DNA of 64,000 nucleotides. It comes from Albula goreensis. Lineage: Eukaryota; Chordata; Actinopteri; Albuliformes; Albulidae. The position numbers were made by a program, and so were the translations under genes. Shown here one piece after another: positions 48,701-61,373 of this stretch. The notes beneath the pieces are model-generated. The model searched no databases. It worked only from the letters and a program-made list of their open reading frames with translations, and was not told where the DNA came from. The DNA lies in the NCBI GenBank assembly GCA_022829145.1, contig CM040742.1, positions 5,763,538 through 5,827,537 of the forward strand, read 5' to 3'. Within the stretch, counting starts at the first letter, position 1. Every line of letters starts with the position of its first letter.

Positions 48701-51042
48701 TACAATTTAACATAAATATGACCTGGATCTGAAAGGGATGTTGCTCATTCAAACATCTGGAAAAAATATTGGAGGCTAGCTATGAAACCCTAAGAATATA
48801 TTTTCTGTAATTTACAGTATCGAGCTTCTACGAAGTCCATGATGCTTACAGGATCGGAATATGCAGTGGGTGCTCGATACAATATGCCACGTCCACTTCA
48901 TCTGGTTTCTAAGAAAAGCACCCTAGTGGTTTGCTAAAGATATCCTCTCCAGCTTCAGCTAGTGTCTCTCCTTCATATTGATGTGCAGCTCCCTTCTTTA
49001 TTGAGAGAAGGACAATGGTTCAAAGCAGTTGCACGAAATGTTATTGAAATTCAAATCCAATGGGTATGACAGATTTGGCTGGTCAGTAGATACGCTTTGC
49101 CATACCACTCTGAGCTAATGTCAAATGTAAGAACAAGCTGGTCTTTCTTAAGTAACATTGTATCTGTCAGGCTCAAGAACAAGAATTTCTACAGTTACAA
49201 AACTGAACTTAGTGCAGGTCAAACCAGGCAGCTACATGTAGCTGTAAACCAGCTAATCCACATTGTTTTCATTGTTTGTGTCTCTCTCATGATAAATTGT
49301 GGAATGGCTCGTTATTATATTTGTACCAGTCTCTCTGAATGTTTCTGTGGTATTTGTGGTCAATGCAGAACATACATTTGGTGTAAATTAAAATAATAAC
49401 TGAATAGTCTTGCTTGATTATTCAAAAAAGTATTTAATAGCTGGTTGAAAATATAAAATGAGAATGCTAACTATACAGCAGCATTCTCATTTGAAAAAGT
49501 GTTGGAAATACTGTTCTTTGTTGGAAAATTGTTCTCTTTATAAGCAGAGCCAAGTGAAATCCAAGCAGCTACATTTTGGGATATAAATCTAAATATGTGT
49601 ATGTGTGTGAAATGCGCCCAAATTAAATATATGTGCAATTATTCTGTGAAATGCAATACTGCCTCCTTTGCTTCTTTTTTTCCTCAGCATCCAGTCCTTT
49701 TATAGGCATGAGTGAATGTAATGTTAGAGCTGCCTGAAACACAATATCCAGCTGCACCTGCGTCTGCTCGCCTCGCCTTGTTTTCCCGCTCATGGCTTCT
49801 TTCAGGGACCCAATGACTCTAATCATGCGGTTTCCTCTTTGCTCCGTTGCATGTTCAACAATATGCTGGCCTGATTGCGAGTGCTTGTTTTGTTTTGATC
49901 CCCAAAAGACTCCTAAACTGGCCCAGACAACGTCAGCCGGCCGAGCGGAGCAAGAACGAGCGAGAACGTATCCATTTGGGTCAAATACTGTGGATTTATG
50001 TGGATCTCATGATCATTGGCTGGGGAAAAAAAGTTAATCGGAAACCGAAATACCGTCACAAAGTATGTATTTGGATGTGCCATAAACTGTGCGCGATGGA
50101 CTGGTGTTAGTGAATGACACTTTCTGGAGGAAGGAGAATTCTGTCATTGGCTGCTTGTGTCAGATGGTCCACAAAACCCTCATGCCGTCCGCAGACCTGT
50201 GAGAAAAGATACAGAACTGGTGTCTCGTTCAGTGTAATAAGTAAGGTGTTTGGATCTCTTGCACTGTTGGACATGTGGTCTTTTTGATAATCCTGTAAAG
50301 GTTCCTTGGCTTTGCCTTGATTTAGTTCTGAGCCAGTCCATCTTTCAATTGATTGATGTACCACTCTGTCACCTAAGAGGTCAGTGGTCCGTAACCAAAT
50401 TGAGTTTTGTGTTTTCGGGCAGATCTTCAAAATCCACCAATTGATTTGTCACAGTGTGGCACCGCTGTTGCACTGAAACGGGGTCATCCTTTTTATTGGT
50501 AAACTGAAGAGTTCATTTGTGATGGTTTTCAGACCACAACGAACAATCTACAGAGAAAAAAATCCCTCCTCTTCATTCAGAATTTTAAGGTAGTTTTTTA
50601 CCAAAACAAACTGCTGGCCTGTAAACTGAAAAACAATTCTATTGTTCCCTGTTTACATTCCTGTGAGTCAGTAAAATAGCTGAAGCTGCATTCTGCTAAT
50701 GCAGAGGAATATGCATTTTTTCCAATAGAATAGTTACGTTTTTTTGTCATCAGATCTCAGACAATGAAGCTTGTACATCCATTCTCCTCTCCTAGCTTGA
50801 ACATTCTCGGAGGTTCCTTTGTTTGTGTTTTTGTGTCCATCACGATGAGGTTACACAACCAGTTATGAAAGAGATGGGACATTGGGCAGATGTATTTGTA
50901 ACTAAGCCTAATCATTCATTTCTCAGATGTGTGTAAAGCCATTTCCATGACATTCTGGTGACCACTGCCCTGGATCTAGTCAAACCCCCGCGTTACGACC
51001 CGAGGTGCAGGATTCAGGCACAATCGTCTTCTGCCTCAGCGT

Positions 51043-51067
51043 GAGCTGATTTCCCAGAAATCAGCTC
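51043..51067. other. 11-bp perfect dyad
   Basis: GAGCTGATTTC (51043-51053) and GAAATCAGCTC (51057-51067) are exact reverse complements separated by 3 nt. The tight spacer suits a dimeric protein-binding dyad better than an RNA hairpin. Context is a moderately GC-rich intronic patch. Confidence 0.85.
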
Positions 51068-54000
51068 TCGATTCCGGCGCCAGCAGCATTGTGCCTGCGA
51101 CACATCCAGACACACTCGGGGTACTTGAATGAAGAGTTGAGTGTCTATCACAGGTCCCTGAAAAATGAACCTCATTCATTATCCCCTGATTTCTTGGAAA
51201 ACACTCAGAAATTCTAAGCATGATGCTTTGACTGGGTAATTACTGCATGCGGTGAAGTGAGGCCTTTTTTTAAATGCCTAGATGGATTTTCCCTTTTATT
51301 AGTATATTTCATGGGTTCAGTGCTACTTCTGTTTGTGAGATATCTAGATGGCGCATGTTCGTAAAATCCTGGAGGTTTGTATGAACGATTGTAGGGCTGT
51401 TCAGCTTAACCTCCTTTTTTAAATCTTTGGATATTGGGTATCTGACTGAGGACAAAAATCAAGTGATCTTGTTTGACCTGCATGGCCTCATGGTTGAATT
51501 ATGAATTTAAAATCTTGAATTTCAAGGCTTAAGTATGTATATACTACATTCACTATACTATATTACTATATTACTAAACTATATTCAAAGAATAATCCTA
51601 TGACACAAATATGCTTTGAATCACACCCAGTTATTGTTCCTTTTTACAGTACACAGTAAACCATTCAAATCCACACATTTTAATGGATTATAATTATGAT
51701 ATTCTGCATGCCCACATATTCACCATTTGTTGGTAGCAGAACTGGCAAGCCTGTGAATGAACCATACTGTAAAAGCAGAATCACTTGGATAGTCAATTGA
51801 GAATGGCACATGCAGTGTCCTGTTTACCTTAATGCCATATGGTGTGTGAAGTCCCAATGTCATTTAATGAAATTTGCTTCATATTAGAGTTATCTGCCAC
51901 TCCATCTCCAGAACTACCCCCTATCGCATTTACTTCTTCATACTACTTGCGTCACAATTGGAGGACGGTAGTCCATGTTCCATTTTTAACCTGAACTGCC
52001 ATAGTACACAGGGAATTTCAATGTCGTTCCAAACCATTTATTTTCTGTCAACATGGTATCCATTTTGTGACACTGCAATCTTTTTTTGTTCTCAGTAACA
52101 AAAAACTGTTCAAGTTCTTACAATAAGTTGTTTGCAAATGGTTGAAGAATGAAGACCTTTATAGCCTGTATTCTCATGTAACATCTGATGACAAAGCTTT
52201 ACCCCCGTGTCTCAATATCCTGTAAGAACTGTAAAAGAGTGCGTGTGCACAACACATGCATGCACCCATGTTAAAGTTAGTCCAATGACGTTACATTATT
52301 GCAATTAGAGAATGTAAACTGTGCCCTCTTTTCAACCTATCCTGATCAAAGAAACATCAAAAAGCATGTGTAGTATAATACTTCCATGAAATACATTAGT
52401 TACTGCTCAAATTAAAGTTCTTTGTGAAGAGAAATAATAACTCCATGCTGATTTAAATAACTGTTTTATCGGTCAAGTATTGTTCATAATTATGCAAGGC
52501 AACAATAGCATGAGTACATTTTCTATGACATAGAAATGAAGCTGGCTATTAATTTTGATTTGCTGGCATGTGTGAGCCGTTGGTTTATCTGCGTCTTGTA
52601 ATATAGGGACTCGGAGAGGCCATTCATAAATAAGGGTGTCAGCTGGAAAGCGTTAGGCAGAGGATCACTGATCTGAGATAATGAGTGCTGCACAGAGATG
52701 GCTTCATCAAGGTCAGCTCTCCCACACACTGCATTAGAGGCCATAACTCACATAAAAAAAAAAATAGAGAGATCTGAAATAGTTTTCATAACATGGACCC
52801 CGCTACACATCAGAGCGAGTGTCCTGAGTTGGCCTTGCGTGTTTTCATCTCCGGCAGAATCCAGAGATTGGACGAGGCTTTGAACATTGCGGCCGCAAGG
52901 TGAAATATTCACATCCGAGGAGAAATTCCTGGAGTGATTTGTGCTTAGGTATGTCTCTGATTGCTGCGGTTTAAGAGAGAACCAGGATGTATGAAGCTAT
53001 GGAATGGCAGCTGCAATGGAAAAGGAGCTGCTGGAAATAATCAAAACCCTTCATTTTGCCGAGTCAGATGCGTTACAACAGGAATACTAAGTTACACAGC
53101 ACATTTATTATATCTACATAATCCTGGCTGATTCTCACTTGTCTAATCATGAAGTCAGCAGGTATATCTGAGTTTGCAACAGGTGAGGGTGTTCTTGCAG
53201 ATGTAGCCCCACGTCTAAACGTTTCCTGTTCAATCTTAAGGGGTCAAGGCTTCTTGGGGAATCCACAAATCTTCTTATGAATCATTTATACTCTCATACA
53301 ATCATGCACACACATAAATAATTTTATGAGTTGTGTCTTTCTAAGAAATACATCCACTGACAGTCAAGTCATTATTTTTTTGTTTGTTTGTTTTTGGGCT
53401 TTAGCTGAAAAGAACATTTTGTACGGAGTACTTCTTTGCATTATTTTTAGAGACTTCATATCTCCTATTACCAACCTATTACTCTCCCTGGGTATGACCC
53501 CCAAGGGATGGTGTCTTCGCAGTATGCAGAACATTCTAGATGGTGGCATTTTCTGCCCACAAGTCACACCATTCCTCCGTGGCCATGGTTGCCTATTTCC
53601 CAAAGGAAGGTTTGAGATTCTCCCACCATGTCTTCCTCCCAATGATCTTTAAAAGCTTGAGTTTATGCTCTCTCCCTCACAACCGTGTTAGCCACTAAAG
53701 AGCCAAGCTACCATCACTCACAGCCTGGTTGCACTGTCTGCAGTCTGCTTTTTTCCTATGGCATATTCACACACACATAATACCTGTCAAAACTTTGTGC
53801 TCTGCATCCTCATTACAGACCAGAGCAACGCAGCACAGTTTTCCATAGCAATATGTTGTTTTTGAAATGCAGTTTCCCTAAGAGCTAACCCTCCCCCCAT
53901 ACCACAATCGGTTGAACAGAATGACTGCTCCCCATTTTTGGGAACAATGTACCTTCATGCTCAACTGTACCATCTGTAACTTTTGTTTTCTTATGTTTTT

Positions 54001-54740
54001 TTTAATGTCATATGTTTTGTCACACGTGACTCCAATTCTCATACCGGTTTATAAATTAGTGAAAATAAAGTTGAAACCAGCTCCTTGTCCACAGCAAGAT
54101 ATATGCAGTTTTGTAGTCGGGATCACATGCATAAGGGTTTGTACCCCTTTGGCCTCTCTGAAATGTCTGAGTACAAATTATTAATTGATCCTGTCAGGGC
54201 CCAAATTAGAAGATTATTATAAACCGTGATTTCTGGAGGGAACTGGGTCATGCTTTCACTTGTTCCTGGTAGGCCCTCAAACAGGGATTCCAGGATTTTT
54301 GGTAGTTTATGTTTATATATATATATATCTATTCCGCAAAGGTGGACCAGTGCCTTAGACCTCTCATTGGTGCATTTACTTCTGCATTGTACGTATAATG
54401 GACACAGCCAGTTCCTGAACGAATATACTATTAATACTGAATGGAGATGCAAATTAGGCAGATAAAGGGGCCGTTGAGAACTCACTTCCTGCATAATCAA
54501 AGAAAGATGGCTTTTATCAGAATAATGAAAAGCATCTGTTTGATATGCGCAGTAAACTCCCCTCTTAGGCGAATGCTTCAACATGAGGGATGTTCCCTCT
54601 GTTAACTCCCTCAAACCCAGGATCCATCACACACTCATGCATTTGTTTTGACAGAAAACAATTACGATACTGCTGCACTTGCATTGCAATGGAATATCAG
54701 AATGTTAATGTTGTCAAGATAGACTGTGTGTAATATTGGT

Positions 54741-54885
54741 TTGTATTTGCTGGTATTCTGTCAACATTTTTTTTGTGTGAAAAAATATATTTGCCTAACT
54801 TTGACAGGTCTGAGGTCCACAATTGTATTTGCTGGTATTCTGTCAACATTTTGTGTTGTCAGTTCTAGAAAAAATATATTTGTCT
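54741..54885. repeat. Tandem duplication, period about 82 bp
   Basis: TTGTATTTGCTGGTATTCTG followed by TCAACATTTT occurs at 54741 and again at 54823. Both copies continue to a related AAAAAATATATTTG block. The first half is identical between copies, with small indels later, indicating a fairly recent duplication. Confidence 0.85.
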
Positions 54886-55199
54886 GTTCTTATGAAACTT
54901 TAAACAGCGGTGGAGGTTTGCACAGAACGTTCAGATCTCCGTTTTGCAAAATGTTTATAAATCAAAATCTGTTTGTGATAAAACTGTTTTACATTGACAG
55001 CCACACCAGGACATGCTGACAAATATGAACAAATATTTTAAAATTCACCAAAAATCATTGTTCATTTGAAGAGATAACATACATCCCGTATCCAAACTAT
55101 TCTATATTTGTGTACCTGTGTGTCTCTGCAATTTTGAATTGTCCACTTTTTAGATCGTTTTTACTTCTGTGACACTTTTCTCGGTTCTAGCCAAGCCCC

Positions 55200-55440
55200 T
55201 TTTAGTCACATCACTTGTTACATTGTGAAAGGGCAAGTCCCAACAAGTCCCAGATAACAAATGAATTTGGTGTCAATTGGCCACTTGATGGTGCTATATC
55301 AGTCCACTGAAATTGGAAAGTTAAAACAATCATAGCGCCTTCCCCATTTGATTTAAGGGCATAGAACTTCAATAGATCTTCCTCTTCACAAATAACTAAT
55401 TTGTCTCAAGGACACACAAAGTCCATCATACTGGATTTTC
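55200..55440 (+). repeat. Possible dispersed teleost repeat fragment
   Basis: Contains GTGTCAATTGGCCACTTGAT, then GGTGCTATA and ATCATAGCGCC. I associate this phrase order with a very abundant non-coding teleost repeat, usually beginning with CTGCAAGCAGC-like sequence. It is degraded, ends are undefined, and the assignment is from memory of the pattern only. Confidence 0.35.
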
Positions 55441-57340
55441 TAATATTGCTTAAAGTCTCTTTTCCCATTTCATCATTCTGAACTCACATCAGTCTTGTGT
55501 ATGTGTGCGTGGGCCTGTGTCTGTGTATATCTAAATAATTATTACAGTCCTGGCGTCTGCATGTTTGGTAAATTTAGCCTCTGACTTCCCCGTAGTAGCG
55601 TAGCAGGGTAGATAATTAAGAGCTGCAACTGGCAGTTTTCCGAGGAGGAAGCTCTTAAGCCCGGCTGTGTTTTCCCGTGAGGATATCGCGCTATTCAATT
55701 AGAGGCAGAGCCGCAAAGCCACGCCTCCGATTTAATCAGGGATCCGTGGGTGCCGCCGGTTCGTTTCCCCCAGCTGCCCGCACCCTCGTGTGGGATCATG
55801 GGCTTTCTGTGTCGTTAAAAAGGCCGAGATAATCAGACTCTTGTGATACCCCTTGCTCTCTCTCCCAGTACTTTTCCTAGCAAAGTGGTTACCCAGTGTG
55901 CCATGTCCGGAGGTGATGGCAATAATGGGTACTTCAGGCAATGTAATCATGTCCCAATCAGCTAGGCCCCGAGACCATGCAGGCTTTAGGGAGGCCAGAA
56001 TTTCAGCTGGGAAAGGGCCCTACACAAATAAAGCACAGCTCTCCAGCATTCAGCTTGGTTTGGGTGTTCGTGCGCACACTCTCTCGCACCCTAGAACACC
56101 CTACGGGACATTAATCTTCAACCTGACTTTAGGTCGAGTCCATAAGGTCACCATTATTATTTTGAACCTGAACAATCATCAACGTGGTGTATCAACAATC
56201 AAGTGAGGCAGAAGATGAACCATTTGAGCATACAGTAATAAAATATCCTTTAAAAAACATACAATGCATGTACAAATGCCAAAACTGCATTTGAATATTA
56301 AGTACATTTTGTTGGCTAAGGAAATGTACATAAGTGATAGTCTGTTATGCATTGAATAGTTATGACATTACATTAGGGATTGCATCTGTTATGAGTGGTT
56401 ATTGACATGTAAGTGTTATTACATTCATTTTGGTGGGAAGATAATGCTCCCTGCTGAGCCATCGCATGACCATATAAAATAATAGACAAGAAAGAAAGCT
56501 CACTCCCAATGAGAAAGACAAGCAGAGCTGAGCAGGTTGGCTGTAGTATGCAAAGACCAAAGGGAAAATAGAATAGAACAGAACTTGAACTGGAGTTTAA
56601 ACAGAATGCCACATCACTGTAATATGTATTGTCACCATCTGATTGGCTTAAACCGCCGATGCCAACATGGCAGATGAAAGCGGGCTCATCTGGTGGTCAG
56701 CTGAGGTAGACTTTGGCTTGAGTTGACCGCCTGAACTAGCCTCATTTCAATTATTCCCCAAATTTTCCCAAATGAAGAAAAACACTCCAAATAACTATTT
56801 CTGTCACAGGAACGCTGTTCACTAGAAACTGAAATGCAGATACTGAAGGTTAAATGCGTACAAATGGTCATTTAGTTTCTATAAGCTATGTAAAGTCGAC
56901 TGCATTTTTGTGTATTTATAACATGGCTGCATCAAACTCTATTCAGGCATTTTTAAATGAAGATGAGATAATACTGAACATGTCATATGGTCTCTGTTCA
57001 AAATGTTTTCACAGCAATCAAGACTTCATACTGAGACTATGTCTTTTCTCAGCCGTGCCAGACAAGCAAAATTAAAAATGGAGATGACACACAGAGCTGC
57101 CAAGTGTCACATATCAACAGCGTTACATATGTTTACACCCAACTCACAGTCATATGCGCTGGTAAACTAATCTGTCTCACAAACTAATAAACACATATGG
57201 CTTTGTTATTCACTGAAAAACACCGGTACTAATTCATTAAGACACCCCACCTAGCGTAATGTGATAAATCAATGTAGCAACAGTGAGGAAACCACTTCTA
57301 TCAAATCAGGTGGAACTTGAAAATCGCTCCTGAAAATCAT

Positions 57341-57614
57341 AACCTTCTAAACCTTAACCCTAACTATAACCTAACCCTAACCCTAAACCCCTAACCCCCT
57401 AACCCTAACCCTAAACCATAACCCTAACCATAACCCCCTAACCCTAACCCTTAACCTTAACCCCCTAACCCTAACCCCCTAACCCTAACCCTAACCCTAA
57501 CCCTAACCCTAAACCTTAACCCTAACCATAACCCCCTAACCCCTAACCCTAACCATAAACCCCTAACCCCTAACCCTAACCATAACCCCCTAACCCTAAC
57601 CCTAAACCTAACCC
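57341..57614 (-). repeat. Interstitial telomere-type (TTAGGG)n array
   Basis: About 270 bp of CCCTAA units on the + strand (TTAGGG on the minus), mixed with variants CCCCTAA, CCCTAAA, CCTTAA and CCATAA. The longest perfect run, near 57481-57512, holds about five consecutive CCCTAA units. It is embedded in ordinary intronic sequence on both sides, so it is interstitial. The repetitive Gly-Leu/Arg-Val minus-strand frame over it (57663-57457) is an artefact. Confidence 0.95.
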
Positions 57615-58589
57615 TCTGGTCATAGCAGCTTGAGCGGGAAGAGTTCTTCTTTGAACCTTGCATAAATAAGTAAACTACACAAAGGAAAGATCACATAACC
57701 CAGAGACACAAATACGTCTAACTGGTATGATGAATGGCATTCAAGTAAATCTGGCTCCTAAAATAAGAAATCATTTAAAACAGTCCTCAGATCCTTTATA
57801 GAATCCCCAAAGATAAGATCGAAAGGTAGGGTTCTGTGGAAAGAAGGCGATAACAAGGGAAATACCCTCTAAGATATTATTAATGATGTGTAACCGTGAG
57901 CGAAGGATACTTTAGTGTTCGTTGTCATGCCTGGTGTGTGGGGTATTGACAGCTTTGCGTTTGGTGAAAGGGAGGTAGAGTCTACAGCGTTGATGGTGTG
58001 TAGGTGGGTCCCCAGACAGCACGATCAGTTTCCTCTCTCTTTAATTAAAGTGCAGCGCAGCTGAATCACGTCCAGAAAATGAGCTGGCAGAGCGTGTGCC
58101 CCCAGGTTCCCCGGGACTTTGGTTCAGGGGGAGTTTGTGGTTGCCATGGATACCAGGGTCCGTGCCTAGCAACCTTCCCTCGGAGAGCTCGGGAGAACAG
58201 TCGCAATTAGAAAGGATTTGTTTCAATTTATACCAGCCTCCAGAAATTTACCAGTAATTTCCATTCCCAACTATCAGACTGATAAACTGCTATTCAGATG
58301 GCTATAGAGCAACCTACCATGACCATAGTAACACGACTAAAAACCAAAAGATGGTTAAACAATATTTCAGCAACTAATTTACAGTATATGTTTGGTCAAT
58401 TAAAATAGTAAGTCAATATAAGGCTAGGTTTTTACAGATTTGTATTTTTACAATTCGTAACAGTGTATTTTCCCCTCAGCACCATTATGCTGTGGAAAAC
58501 TATTACTGAGTGTAACTGAAGTGCATGTTTCTCCTTGTAGAAAGACACTAGAACATTTTTTACAGTGTCCTCCTTTTTTGTCACATACC
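57615..58589. other. Intron 1 segment between telomeric array and MITE
   Basis: Unrecognised DNA. The part at about 58020-58210 is GC-richer and could be a conserved element. No gene seen. Confidence 0.45.
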
Positions 58590-59065
58590 TACACTGGGGG
58601 GGTCCAAAAGTTTGAGACCACTAGTGGAAAAGCTTCTATTTTGCATTCTTTACAATTTAATACATTTTCTACATCACAAAAGTATCAGTTTGAACCTTTG
58701 AAAAATGTGAATGAATTTCCAGAATGTCTTAGTTTTCAGTATATCCCCCTTTTGCTTTAATGACAGGGTCCACTCAACTCCACAGTTTGTGCAGAACCTG
58801 ATGATACATGTTATCACACGGTCTTAAAGTGCAGAAAAGAATGTTTGATGGGGTCTGACCTTTTCTACGAAGGGATGGAGGGCCAGTGGCACACATTTGC
58901 TTACATTTGACCTGGGAATTGTGCAGAATCTTCAATGTAATCTTAAATGTCTTAACTTTTCTATGTTTCAAATGTTCTAAAACATTCTGATTATTTCCAG
59001 GTTTACACAAAAAAAGTTTGAAAAAAAAGTTCAATGTGGTCTCAGACTTTTGAACACCCACTGTA
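58590..59065. mobile_element. Tc1/mariner-type MITE with terminal inverted repeats
   Basis: The left end, CACTGGGGGGGTCCAAAAG then TTTGAGACCAC (from 58592), is mirrored by the right end; the reverse complement of 59035-59063 reads CAGTGGGTGTTCAAAAGTC then TGAGACCAC. Both ends are bordered by TA (58590-58591 and 59064-59065), the target duplication expected of Tc1/mariner elements. Length is 476 bp including the TA pair. No transposase is encoded, so it is non-autonomous. The open frames inside (58521-58760 +, 59061-58774 -) are chance frames. Confidence 0.88.
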
Positions 59066-59970
59066 TATGCCCTGTTTACTGTAAATAGGTTACTGGGTAA
59101 TTAAGCCACAGAAAACTATACAAATATTATATATCAATGTAGTTTTCCATACGGAGCCTTGTTATGTCTCTGGACAGTTTATATATACCGTTGAGAATGC
59201 TTTATTATAATAATAATAATACGTTTAAAATACTTATTACCCAATACTTGACTTGTGTCGTCCATTGTTGCAAAAATTATAGAACAACACAAATACCTGC
59301 TTTAGTGGTTGCTGAAACTGAATAGTTGCTAGATACTGTACGATAAAGGAAAATAATATAAATTTCTGTAAAACTCCCACTATTCTGAAATGACATGCCC
59401 AGTAAACACTGTGGGCCTCATTTATTAAACATGAGCTGAATGAATTTGTGCAGTTTTTTGTGTAAATGCATTTGCTCAGACAGTGTACGGTTGTTCAAAA
59501 TTCATGTCAATTTGCTTGTAGTATCCAATCACTTTTCTTGAGTGCTCTAAAGTGTTGGTAATTTGTGCGGAAATGAAAAAACAAGGTTTTTAGGCCTGTT
59601 TCGCCATTTTTCAATCTTGCCAGCCTGTCCAACACAATCGGTGCAGTAGACTGCGTTCAGATGCATTAAGGATCCATCCATGCTTTCATCTACATGCACC
59701 AACAGCAAGAGCTGCTTCTCTGCAAATGCACATCTAGCCATGACTCAAATCTACTGTCCTCTACAGTAGCTGCATACATATGCGGTCACGCTAATGAGAC
59801 TGTGGCATTAACTACGATTTGTGATTAAAAGCAATTTTAAAACCATCGCTATTATTGTGCTGACCTCTTGCACCATATTTATTTAATTGTGGGTATAGTT
59901 AGGGTAGCTACATTGTTCTTAATGCTGCCATTTGTTTCATAACCAGTCATTTTTTCATACATTTTGCTGT

Positions 59971-59994
59971 CATATATCATATCATATCATATCG
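59971..59994. repeat. Short (ATCAT)n tandem
   Basis: Four near-perfect ATCAT units. Confidence 0.85.
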
Positions 59995-60531
59995 TATTGT
60001 CTATGGTTGGCCTGGTGGGAGATAGTGGGAGACACACAATTCCGTGATCTAGTCTGCTTTATACCTCTCCTATAATTTGGCCAATGCTTTCATCCACCCG
60101 ATGTGATTCATTTGTGGACGAGGAGTTTTTTTTTGCCATCGGTTTCATGTCGAGCAGAACAGTACCTGTTGCATCCTATGCAGAGTGTGTGATGCAGAAT
60201 GTAATATAACTGTTTGCCTATGCCTTTGCAGAATTTCCTTAAAATAACTTCTGAGAACATGTCTTTCCTGAATCTTTCCTGTTTTCTTATCCATTTCTTT
60301 TAAATGGAATGCCTGTGGAATTCCACATGGCCTATATAATATTTTAGAGGCATCAATTTATACTAATCACAATGTTTATCATGTATGATCAATGTCTAAT
60401 GTACTTATAAACAGATATTTATGATGTGGATATGAATAAATGCTGAGTCTGTGTGTTTGATAAATGCACTGGAATTCGTTTTACTCATAAATTTACAAAG
60501 AGTTCAGCAAAAATATAATTAAACTGTTGAG

Positions 60532-60650
60532 ATGACCCTTGAGATGAAAATTAAGGTAACCGCTGCTCATGATTACACCATGTGCGGTATTAATAATTTC
60601 TCTAGTGAATGATTGAATTTCAACTTATCTGAAAGTGAACTTTCAGCAAA
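60532..60650 (+). repeat. Direct repeat, upstream copy
   Basis: CTTGAGATGAAAATTAAGG, ATTACACCAT, GGTATTAATAATTTCT and TCAACTTATCTGAAAGT occur in the same order as in the copy at 61265-61373. This copy ends in a local palindrome, CTGAAAGT/ACTTTCAG with a GA spacer. Confidence 0.85.
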
Positions 60651-61264
60651 ACGGTTTAGCAAAAATTCATAATCATTCATTATTTACTAATTTATGCCCA
60701 ATGAATGCGGAAAGATCCTTGATCATTTATATTATCTTTTATATTAGTTGACCAGGAGATTTTGTACAAGGAGCACAATGAGTAGAATAATTTTGCTAAT
60801 TTGTCATAGTAATCATAGATCTAATTATCTTTATCCACAGAATAAAAACATGTTTGTTAGCCTTGAGTTGCCTTGATACTTTTACTTCAATTAATCTATA
60901 CATAGCCCAAAGCGTATGCCTTCTAGTGAGGTGAATGTTTAAGAAACTGAAAGACATACAAATTCCGCGATATTATCCGATTTGTGATTTCTGTACGATG
61001 AGGATCTGCAGCTCTGAATTTCATTCATAGACATATTTCTGTCATCTGTGAATGACTCAGACTCCAGTGGATGACCTATTTGTGAGTCTACGTGTTGTGT
61101 AATAGAAGGAGTAGAGAAACAGTCATGTGACTCACTGTCCTGAGTATTTGGGAGCAAATGTGGTTTATCAACGCTTCAGAGCTTGTGTGCTGGGTACATT
61201 TCAGGCGATAGTGGTTTGACTTGGCTTTGGTGTCTCCTTAAGCACGAATATGATGAAAGTGTTC

Positions 61265-61373
61265 AGCCTTGAGTTGAAAATTAAGAAAGTTCATAATTAC
61301 ACCATCTACAGTATTAATAATTTCTTGAGCGAATGACTGAATGTCAACTTATCTGAAAGTAAAGTTGACCAGC
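61265..61373 (+). repeat. Direct repeat, downstream copy
   Basis: CTTGAGTTGAAAATTAAGA, ATTACACCAT, AGTATTAATAATTTCTTGAG and TCAACTTATCTGAAAGT match the block 733 bp upstream with scattered substitutions. The pair may be a segmental duplication or the ends of an unrecognised element. Confidence 0.85.

Larger units (their letters stand above)
45773..57340. other. Intron 1 segment with scattered small structures
   Basis: No gene recognised, despite open frames up to 190 codons (46925-47497, +) and 163 codons (54614-54123, -). Other structure: a GC-richer patch at 48180-48660, a palindrome (51043-51067), CNE-like patches (52540-52960, 55550-55800), a tandem duplication (54741-54885), and about 55200-55440. 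The last contains GGTGTCAATTGGCCACTTGA and CATAGCGCC phrases that I associate with a widespread teleost repeat. Confidence 0.4.

Noticed and set aside
54123..54614. 163-codon open frame on the minus strand
   Set aside because: No recognisable domain. It crosses a short TA-repeat translated as IYIYKHK, which argues against coding constraint.
57457..57663. Gly/Leu/Arg/Val-repeat frame on the minus strand
   Set aside because: Translation of the telomere-type array.
59413..59430. GGGCCTCATTTATTAAAC as one end of a PIF/Harbinger-type element
   Set aside because: No complementary inverted end or target duplication could be found within a few kilobases.
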